Origin: Bacteroidales bacterium
GTDB taxonomy: Bacteria; Bacteroidota; Bacteroidia; Bacteroidales; VadinHA17
DNA: 11,457 nucleotides
Direction of reading: 5' to 3'
Assembly: GCA_012514255.1 (NCBI GenBank)
Contig: JAAZAP010000024.1
Span: 1-11,457 of the forward strand
A program made the position numbers and the translations under genes. This document shows, piece after piece, positions 6,811-11,457 of the stretch. The notes beneath the pieces are model-generated. The model saw only the letters and a list, made by a program, of their open reading frames with translations, ran no database searches and was not told where the DNA came from. Each line of letters begins with the position of its first letter. Position 1 is the stretch's first letter.

Positions 6811-9156
6811 CTATTTAAGTGCATTTATCAGCATTGCCACTACTGATGCCAGCGAGACCGAGGTGGATGACATGCTAAGTATCTGAGACATTCCGAGTGT
6901 TCCGTCTTTCGCAGGCTTCATGGGCACAATTATTTCACAGCCCGGCTCTATGCGGGGAAATGTTCTGAAGAAAAGGAATTTCTTGGTGGAGGCAACGTTA
7001 CCGTTCATATAAACAACGTAAGGGGTGCGGCGTGCTCCGACTTTGTAACCCCCGCCACGGGAAATATAACCCCTCATACCGAGACCTTCGACATAGGTGA
7101 TCGCATTGGGATGCAACACCGTGCCGGATACTTTAACCACACCGTTATACTTGGGTATGATCAGATGATCACCGGGCATCAGAACAATATCCTCATTGCC
7201 GCCGGGTCTCTTCAGCGCCTTCTCAAGGTCAATGCCAACCAGGTATGAATCTTCTATTATAAGAGACTCATATGAAATGGTATCCTGGTCCCCCGTACCG
7301 GCTACCATCCGCAACAGCGACTCTATCTTGCTGCGCTCATCATCGGTCATCTTACGTCTGAGATGGGCCCCCTTCAGATAGGAATTCGGATTGAATCCTC
7401 CGGCCTTCCTTACGAGGTCAGACAAACGCTCATTGTCTGTAGCCAGCACATACTCACCTCCAAAGAGCACCTCGCCGGAGATGATGGCGTATGCCTGCTG
7501 CTGGTAACCGGGAGAAGAGCGGACAATTACCTCATCAAATGGCTTCAGCGTGAATCGCGCCGCCGACATGTCAGTTGCAAGGTCATGCGATACATTGAAG
7601 GTGAATATTTCCGCTGTCTTTTCACTGTAACTCACTGACTCCGGGTCCTTGATCCGGCGTGCCACCTCAATCTGAACCAGTGAGGCCGACTCTTTGAACC
7701 CGCCTGTCTGAAGTATCACATCCTCCACTGTCATGTTTTCGCGGAACGGGAGGGTGTCGGGTCTGTTAACCTCACCCTTGACTATGACATAATACTCTTC
7801 GCGCATGTCGAAGATGGTGGGAATATAGATCTCATCACTGCTCCTGAGGGCAATATCACCTTCGCCGGTCACGGCAGCCCTGACATCAAAAGAAATGATC
7901 TCATGTGTATAATCACTCCTCCGGCGGGTGATCTGCCCCCTGGTTGCAAACTCATTCCCTTTCAGCCCTTCCGCCTTGGCTATCAGCTTTGAGAGACTGT
8001 CAGTCTCAGCCGAATACTGGTATTCACCCGGGCGCCAGACAGCGCCGTTCAGCAGCAGCCTGTTCGAATACTCATGGAAGATGGAGTCAACAAAGACCGT
8101 GTCTCCGTCAGCGAGCCCGAAGGTGGCGAACTCATTCCTGTTGACGGTGTGGATCTCCTGCATCCGTCCCGATTTTCGCTTTACCTGTATGTTTTCAGTG
8201 TAAGCGTCGCCGGTAAAACCACCTGCAAACCTGATAAGGTCAGATAGCGCCTCTCTCGCTCTCATCTCATAAATCCTTGGCCTTTTCAGCCTGCCTCTGG
8301 CAACGACGTGCGAGACGTACGGAGCAACAATGATCATATCATTATCCTCAAGACGGATATTGCTGTCAAACCTGCCGTTAATAAGAAAGTCATAGGCATC
8401 AAGGCTGGCAATCTCTTTACTGTCACGATATACTTTTATCTCCCTGAGAGAGCCGATGTCATTCACTCCCCCTGCCGAATAGAGGGCGTTGAACAGTGTG
8501 GCAAGGGAGGGAAGGGTATAAGTGCCCGGTAGTCTTACCTCCCCTGCGAGGTGCACTTTAATGCTTCTTATCTGCCCCAGTGTTACTCTCACCTGTGTGA
8601 GTGAACCTATCCCTCCCATGACCTTTTTAAGGTTTCCCCGTATCCTCTCGCCTGCGTCGGTAATGGTGAGTCCGTTCAGATAGACCGGTCCTACCCCTGA
8701 CAGGGTGATGCTTCCTTCAGGAGAAACCTTTGTCCTTACATTCATCTCCGAGGCGCCCCAGACATCTATTACCACCTCGTCGCCCGGACCGAGTACATAT
8801 CCGGGAGGAGTGGCCATATTATAGTCAGGGGCAAAAGTGAGATTCCTGGATGAGAAGATATCCCGCCCGAATACAATGCTTTCAGGAGCAATGACAGAGT
8901 CTGCGGGGAACATTATCTCAGGGACAACTATTTCCGGCTGCTGTCTTTCAGTTCCGGAGGAGGTTATCTCGCCAACCTGGTTGCGGGCACCGTTGCCCTC
9001 TTTCTGCTCTGCCAGGGCCGCGTCTATCTGCTCCTGTGTGACACCCGCGGCTTTGGCTTTCTGTATCAGCGCAGGATCAACCTGGGACGAAGCGCTGACC
9101 GTAAAGAACATCAGCATACCCGCCACGACAACACCGGATGTTACCTTTTTTATCAT
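6811..9156 (-). CDS. wza: Wza-type polysaccharide export protein with multiple SLBB domains
   Basis: The 781-residue product forms the outer-membrane and periplasmic export channel. An N-terminal signal peptide covers about residues 1-24 (MIKKVTSGVVVAGMLMFFTV then SASSQ). No cysteine follows it, so it is probably cleaved by signal peptidase I rather than lipidated as E. coli Wza is. A short QA-rich helical segment (30-52) follows, then the Poly_export domain (about 113-195; PGYVLGPGDEVVIDVWG). I count about six SLBB-type beta-grasp units, each with a hydrophobic-G-x-V/R-P-G start and an AGG-type middle, beginning near 198, 283, 366, 455, 555 and 673. The last 20 residues (LSMSSTSVSLASVVAMLINA region) are hydrophobic or amphipathic and may form the outer-membrane helix barrel known from Wza. 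E. coli Wza has about 380 residues; this double-length form is common in Bacteroidota. It is the first gene after a 416-bp structured gap. Confidence 0.95.
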   Translation of the reverse strand: MIKKVTSGVVVAGMLMFFTVSASSQVDPALIQKAKAAGVTQEQIDAALAEQKEGNGARNQVGEITSSGTERQQPEIVVPEIMFPADSVIAPESIVFGRDIFSSRNLTFAPDYNMATPPGYVLGPGDEVVIDVWGASEMNVRTKVSPEGSITLSGVGPVYLNGLTITDAGERIRGNLKKVMGGIGSLTQVRVTLGQIRSIKVHLAGEVRLPGTYTLPSLATLFNALYSAGGVNDIGSLREIKVYRDSKEIASLDAYDFLINGRFDSNIRLEDNDMIIVAPYVSHVVARGRLKRPRIYEMRAREALSDLIRFAGGFTGDAYTENIQVKRKSGRMQEIHTVNRNEFATFGLADGDTVFVDSIFHEYSNRLLLNGAVWRPGEYQYSAETDSLSKLIAKAEGLKGNEFATRGQITRRRSDYTHEIISFDVRAAVTGEGDIALRSSDEIYIPTIFDMREEYYVIVKGEVNRPDTLPFRENMTVEDVILQTGGFKESASLVQIEVARRIKDPESVSYSEKTAEIFTFNVSHDLATDMSAARFTLKPFDEVIVRSSPGYQQQAYAIISGEVLFGGEYVLATDNERLSDLVRKAGGFNPNSYLKGAHLRRKMTDDERSKIESLLRMVAGTGDQDTISYESLIIEDSYLVGIDLEKALKRPGGNEDIVLMPGDHLIIPKYNGVVKVSGTVLHPNAITYVEGLGMRGYISRGGGYKVGARRTPYVVYMNGNVASTKKFLFFRTFPRIEPGCEIIVPMKPAKDGTLGMSQILSMSSTSVSLASVVAMLINALK

Positions 9157-9189
9157 AACAAACCTTATATTGTACCGTAAACAATTGTG

Positions 9190-9197
9190 TAAATATA
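9190..9197 (-). promoter_or_regulatory. Candidate -7 box TATATTTA near wza
   Basis: On the minus strand the sequence reads TATATTTA, one mismatch from the Bacteroidota -7 consensus TAnnTTTG, and ends 33 bases before the wza start codon. I do not see a clear TTTG-type -33 element at the expected 19-21 base spacing. It lies downstream of the candidate terminator, which is where a promoter for wza would be needed. Confidence 0.25.
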
Positions 9198-9245
9198 CAA
9201 AACACTGTCACAGTAATGTTCCTATACGGCATAAATCCCTGACAG

Positions 9246-9286
9246 CCGGATGGGATACCTGTTTTAGGTATTTGATAACCCTCCGG
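9246..9286 (-). promoter_or_regulatory. Composite stem-loop in the wza leader
   Basis: On either strand, three paired blocks nest in one element: CCGGA/TCCGG (9246-9250 with 9282-9286), GGG/CCC (9252-9254 with 9279-9281) and ATACCT/AGGTAT (9255-9260 with 9266-9271) around a 5-base loop. This makes 14 base pairs with one bulged base and a 7-base one-sided internal loop (9272-9278). It lies about 90 bases upstream of the wza ATG and has no T-run after it, so it looks more like a leader structure than a terminator. A function in transcript stability or antitermination is only inference. Confidence 0.45.
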
Positions 9287-9338
9287 TTGGTCAGTCACAT
9301 CTTAAGAAGTGGCTAACAAGCAATAAATCAATTCAAAA

Positions 9339-9372
9339 TAGCATCAGCGAGACCTTTTTCTACGCTATGCTA
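9339..9372 (-). terminator. Possible rho-independent terminator after the glycosyltransferase
   Basis: TAGCAT (9339-9344) pairs with ATGCTA (9367-9372), and AGCG (9346-9349) pairs with CGCT (9363-9366). That is a 10-bp stem with one bulged base and a 13-base loop. On the minus strand the stem is followed directly by TTTTGAATTGATTTATTG. The stem is only moderately GC-rich and the T-run is broken, so termination would be weak; attenuation is as likely. It lies about 200 bp past the glycosyltransferase stop. Confidence 0.45.
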
Positions 9373-9397
9373 CAATGAATACTCTTCCCCTTTGATT

Positions 9398-9418
9398 TGC
9401 TGCTATCAGACGGCAGCA
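9398..9418. repeat. Short inverted repeat in the leader
   Basis: TGCTGC (9398-9403) pairs with GCAGCA (9413-9418) around a 9-base loop. It precedes the candidate terminator on the minus strand. By itself it could be chance; it is listed because it is the first of three stem-loops in the same gene-free stretch. Confidence 0.3.
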
Positions 9419-9426
9419 TTGGCACC

Positions 9427-9434
9427 CAAATATA
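9427..9434 (-). promoter_or_regulatory. Perfect TAnnTTTG -7 box match
   Basis: The minus strand reads TATATTTG, a full match to the Bacteroidota primary-sigma -7 consensus. A -33 TTG at 19-21 bases upstream is not evident. If used, it would give a leader of roughly 260 bases before wza that contains all the listed stem-loops. Confidence 0.3.
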
Positions 9435-9572
9435 GGGATAATTTGATTCAGGATATTCTTCTTTAGGGTGGAATTTTTTCCAAAAAGGAACCAATCCAAA
9501 ATAAACTGCAGGCATCAAGTCCGCCGGAAGTCAGGCTACAGGTTAAAAGCAACAGCCAATAGCAAATCAACC

Positions 9573-10679
9573 TTAAACCAGGCTATTGAGCAAGCTCAAA
9601 AATGCCTGGCCGGTTATTTCGGTGGTGCGGGTAGAGAGGATTTTTTCGCGGAGACGGTGACCCATTTGCCTCGTTTCTGCGGGATGGGACTGGCACCACC
9701 TGAGTCTGAGGGTCAGAAGGTCTGAAGTCTTGCGGTTAGAGAGGGTGGAATCAATTATAAATCCGTTGATGCCGTCTTCGATTATTTCGGGGACCACGCC
9801 GACAGGGGTGGCGATGACTGTGCGGCCACAGGCGCCGGCCTCAAACAGGCACAAAGGATTACCTTCGGTGACGGAGGCTATCAGCACGACGTCAACATCA
9901 TTGTACATCGCCCGTAATTCATCCCTGCTCATGTTCCAGGCTACCTTCAGCTCCACCCCTGCTGCCCGGCATGCCGGCTCAACCACCTCGTAGAATCGTT
10001 TCACCCTGTTGCCATTCAGCTTCCGGCCGGGATTGCCGCTCCAGCCGGCAACAATATCATCGCCCGTACGCTCACGCTCAAAATAAAACTGCTCCGTATC
10101 AACACCATCGGGCAACACCACCGTGTTCCTGAAATATGGACTTATCTCTTCCGCCTGCTCCCTGTTGGCAACAACCAGCACCGAGGCATGCTTAACCATG
10201 TTGTACAGATACCTCCATGGTATGAAAGATCCCTGATAATAATGACTATACAATCCCTTGATAAGTCTTCCGTGAAAAAGCTCATCGTACTTTGAGGGGG
10301 TGTGATTGAAGTTATATAGCAGGTCAAATTTACCGGGATCAATCTTCGGATTGTCTTGAAGGAAGAAGATCTCTGTGTGCCACGTGTCGCGGATGTATCT
10401 TGCCTTTTCTTCAGCTTTTTCGTGATAAGCCCAGTCTCTTTTGTCGACAAGTATCGCCAAGCGATGCTTGTCGACAGTCGGCAGTCGGTCCCGGTCCCGG
10501 GAATCGGGACCGAGGATCCTCAATCCGCCAGTCGGCGGATCGGGACAGTTGGCAGTTTGATCCTTCGACGCAGGAGAAGGGTCAATCCCGTACCCAAAGG
10601 GTCGGGAAGGCAGTAGTGATTCGTTCTGTGGAAGAGATGCAATCTTCCACTTATAATGAGCGTTGAGGAGACCCTTCAT
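9573..10679 (-). CDS. GT4-type glycosyltransferase with repeat-derived N-terminal extension
   Basis: From about residue 73 on, the product is a GT-B glycosyltransferase of the GT4 kind. The C-terminal Rossmann half holds the E-x7-E motif TEGNPLCLFEAGACG (E272 and E280), then ATPVGVVPEIIEDGINGF (290-307), which binds the nucleotide-sugar donor. It should add a sugar to the lipid-linked repeat unit at the cytosolic membrane face. The conserved fold seems to start at RLAILVDKRDWAYH (73-86). Residues 1-72 are Pro-, Asp- and Arg-rich and are encoded by palindromic repeats, so they are probably not ancestral. No ATG exists between 10679 and the conserved part; the only nearby alternative is a TTG at 10460-10458 (L74), which falls in the loop of a large hairpin. 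The gene starts 9 bp after the kinase stop if the ATG at 10679 is used. The function call is firm, the start is not. Confidence 0.85.
   Translation of the reverse strand: MKGLLNAHYKWKIASLPQNESLLPSRPFGYGIDPSPASKDQTANCPDPPTGGLRILGPDSRDRDRLPTVDKHRLAILVDKRDWAYHEKAEEKARYIRDTWHTEIFFLQDNPKIDPGKFDLLYNFNHTPSKYDELFHGRLIKGLYSHYYQGSFIPWRYLYNMVKHASVLVVANREQAEEISPYFRNTVVLPDGVDTEQFYFERERTGDDIVAGWSGNPGRKLNGNRVKRFYEVVEPACRAAGVELKVAWNMSRDELRAMYNDVDVVLIASVTEGNPLCLFEAGACGRTVIATPVGVVPEIIEDGINGFIIDSTLSNRKTSDLLTLRLRWCQSHPAETRQMGHRLREKILSTRTTEITGQAFLSLLNSLV
10443..10475. repeat. Large hairpin overlapping the glycosyltransferase 5' region
   Basis: GTCGACAAG (10443-10451) pairs with CTTGTCGAC (10467-10475), T10452 can wobble with G10466, and ATCGC (10453-10457) pairs with GCGAT (10461-10465), leaving a 3-base loop. 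This is a 15-position nearly perfect palindrome. Read on the minus strand it encodes VDKHRLAILVDK, so one arm is part of the conserved start of the enzyme and the other mirrors it. Confidence 0.85.
10475..10651. repeat. Composite intergenic-type repeat: four hairpins plus CAGTCGG-like direct repeats
   Basis: Tandem CAGTCGG copies lie at 10475-10481 and 10482-10488, and related CAGTTGG/CAGTTTG units at 10546-10559. Four stem-loops follow each other: GGTCCCG/CGGGACC (10493-10499 with 10505-10511), ATCCGCC/GGCGGAT (10523-10529 with 10534-10540), CCCG-ACCC/GGGT-CGGG with one bulged base (10587-10606), and GTGGAAGA/TCTTCCAC (10629-10636 with 10644-10651). Such mosaics of CAGTCGG and TCGGGAC palindromes look like the dispersed intergenic repeats I recall from environmental Bacteroidota genomes; I could not check copy number. 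Here they sit inside an open frame. Confidence 0.75.
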
Positions 10680-10688
10680 TGGTCGGGG

Positions 10689-11457
10689 CTAGTCTTCCTT
10701 GTAGTATGAGCCGGCGTTGTTGCGGGCGCCCCTGCCGTACGGGGCGTGACCGTAATACTTGTAACCGTAGTTGTAACCGTAATTATAACCCATGGTGTAG
10801 CCGTAACGGAGACCATACCCGTAGTATCCTGACATCGAGATATCATTCACTATGATGCCGGGATTCTTTATCTCGCGTGTCCTGTAGATCTCGTCTATGA
10901 GGCTGAGCGTGCTCTTCGCGCTGTAGCGCTGACGCACAACAAAAAGGGTCACATCAGCACGCGCGGCAAGGAGGAGGGCATCAGTGACCACCGCCGCAGG
11001 TGGGGTGTCAATAATGATATAGTCAAACTCCTTCCTCGCTTTAGCCAGGAACTCATTCATGGCGTCCCTCTCAATCAGTTCCGACGGGTTGGGGGGTATG
11101 GGGCCGGAGGAGACGAACCACAGGTTCTCTATGTGTGTGGCCTGCACCACCTCGTTATACCGGCTGTTGCCGCTGAGCCAGGTGCTCATCCCCACGCTGT
11201 TGTCGAGGCCCAGTATCTTGTTTATGCGCGGCTTGCGCAGATCGAGGCCCACCAGCAGCGTCTTCCGCCCCAGCATGGAGATGATGGCCGCGGTGTTCAC
11301 CGCCACAAAGGTCTTGCCCTCGCCGCTGACGGTGGAGGTGATGGCTATCACCGCGGGCTGTCCCTCAGGCATGAAATACTTCAGCGAGGTGCGTATGCTG
11401 CGGAAGCTCTCCGCCAGCGTGCTGCCGGGCTTCTCTATCACAGGCACCTCCGACCCG
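10689..11457 (-). CDS. wzc: Wzc-type tyrosine autokinase, C-terminal kinase domain (partial)
   Basis: The frame is open at the right edge, where it reads GSEVPVIEKPGS. The GTG at 11447 is therefore probably internal, and the membrane and Wzz parts lie outside the window. The visible part has the BY-kinase motifs (numbered from that GTG): Walker A SGEGKT at 41-46, Walker A' LLVGLDLRKP at 64-73, and Walker B DYIIIDTPP near 141-149. The usual first aspartate of Walker A' is glycine here, so only D69 of the pair is kept. LAESFRSIRTSL at 11-22 is the typical lead-in helix. The last 47 residues hold 15 tyrosines, partly as GYNYGYNYGYKYYG, the autophosphorylation cluster that governs Wzc oligomer state and polymer export. 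In Wza/Wzc systems cycling of this phosphorylation is required for high-weight polymer; no matching low-weight tyrosine phosphatase is visible here. Confidence 0.93.
   Translation of the reverse strand, partial: GSEVPVIEKPGSTLAESFRSIRTSLKYFMPEGQPAVIAITSTVSGEGKTFVAVNTAAIISMLGRKTLLVGLDLRKPRINKILGLDNSVGMSTWLSGNSRYNEVVQATHIENLWFVSSGPIPPNPSELIERDAMNEFLAKARKEFDYIIIDTPPAAVVTDALLLAARADVTLFVVRQRYSAKSTLSLIDEIYRTREIKNPGIIVNDISMSGYYGYGLRYGYTMGYNYGYNYGYKYYGHAPYGRGARNNAGSYYKED
10761..10784. repeat. 12-bp tandem repeat coding the kinase tyrosine tail
   Basis: GTAACCGTAGTT (10761-10772) is followed by GTAACCGTAATT (10773-10784), one mismatch apart, and the next bases ATAACCC continue a decayed unit. On the minus strand the unit encodes NYGY. 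Such a repeat could lengthen or shorten by slippage in steps of four residues without a frameshift, which would change the number of phosphorylatable tyrosines. Confidence 0.7.

Larger units (their letters stand above)
9157..9572 (-). promoter_or_regulatory. 416-bp gene-free leader/operon boundary before wza
   Basis: No credible gene lies here. The short minus-strand frame reaching 9298 is Cys-rich, unlike any family I know, and out of frame with wza. The stretch is visibly AT-rich compared with the flanking genes. In minus-strand order it holds a 6-bp hairpin (9418-9398), a hairpin followed by T-rich sequence (9372-9339), a larger composite stem-loop (9286-9246), the short palindrome ACTGTcACAGT (9204-9214), a TATATTTA box (9197-9190) and the palindrome ACAATTGT (9188-9181). 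Two candidate -7 boxes are listed separately. The layout suggests termination or attenuation of the kinase-glycosyltransferase unit and a new start for the wza unit, or a leader controlled by an antiterminator. Confidence 0.5.

Noticed and set aside
9204..9214. ACTGTcACAGT as an operator for a CRP/FNR-type regulator
   Set aside because: Arms of five bases around one base do not match the known TGTGA-N6-TCACA spacing, and such short palindromes occur by chance.
9077..9298. Minus-strand 73-codon frame in the leader, possible leader peptide
   Set aside because: It overlaps the wza start in another frame, has no recognisable composition, and crosses the paired elements of the leader. A regulatory leader peptide cannot be excluded but nothing supports it.
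8837..9316. Plus-strand open frame of 159 codons over the start of wza and its leader
   Set aside because: It covers the antisense of the Wza signal peptide, is Ser/Cys-rich without motifs, and shows no promoter or partner gene.
10443..10651. CRISPR-like array of repeats
   Set aside because: The units differ in length and sequence, spacing is irregular and no cas gene is nearby. They are hairpins and short direct repeats, not repeat-spacer units.

Overview
The window looks like part of a surface-polysaccharide (capsule/exopolysaccharide or O-antigen type) locus from a member of the Bacteroidota. The evidence is a BY-kinase with a very tyrosine-rich tail, a large multi-SLBB Wza-type export protein, a lipoprotein with a Bacteroidota-style signal, TAnnTTTG-like -7 boxes, and no convincing Shine-Dalgarno sequences before the starts. 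All protein genes that I can support lie on the minus strand, so transcription runs from the right edge (11457) to the left edge (1). No rRNA, tRNA, CRISPR array, transposase or phage gene is visible. I cannot name a genus.

Right part (about 11457-9573): the C-terminal kinase domain of a Wzc-like tyrosine autokinase enters from outside the window, followed by a GT4-type glycosyltransferase. Between their conserved parts lies about 210 bp of GC-rich palindromes and short direct repeats (10443-10651). This sequence is open in frame and would give the glycosyltransferase a foreign-looking N-terminal extension.

Middle (9572-9157): a 416-bp gap without a gene. It contains three stem-loops, one with a T-run that may terminate the upstream unit, and two candidate -7 boxes. 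I read it as the boundary and leader of a second transcription unit.

Left part (9156-1): a tightly packed gene series. It runs SLBB export protein (Wza), stand-alone chain-length regulator (Wzz), metallophosphoesterase lipoprotein, a 604-aa fusion of a LicC/PntC-like cytidylyltransferase and a HisC/CobD-like PLP enzyme, an ornithine cyclodeaminase/mu-crystallin family dehydrogenase, a LicD-family phosphotransferase, and the N-terminal 300 residues of a Wzx-type flippase cut by the window edge.

How they may work together: Wza, Wzz and Wzc form the export and length-control machinery, and Wzx flips the lipid-linked repeat unit. The fusion enzyme, the dehydrogenase and LicD look like a small pathway that makes an amino-bearing phosphate (or phosphonate), activates it with CTP and transfers it to the glycan. 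The phosphoesterase lipoprotein, made from the same operon, could edit that decoration outside the inner membrane. This cassette is the most interesting content of the window. Its exact small molecule cannot be read from the sequence.
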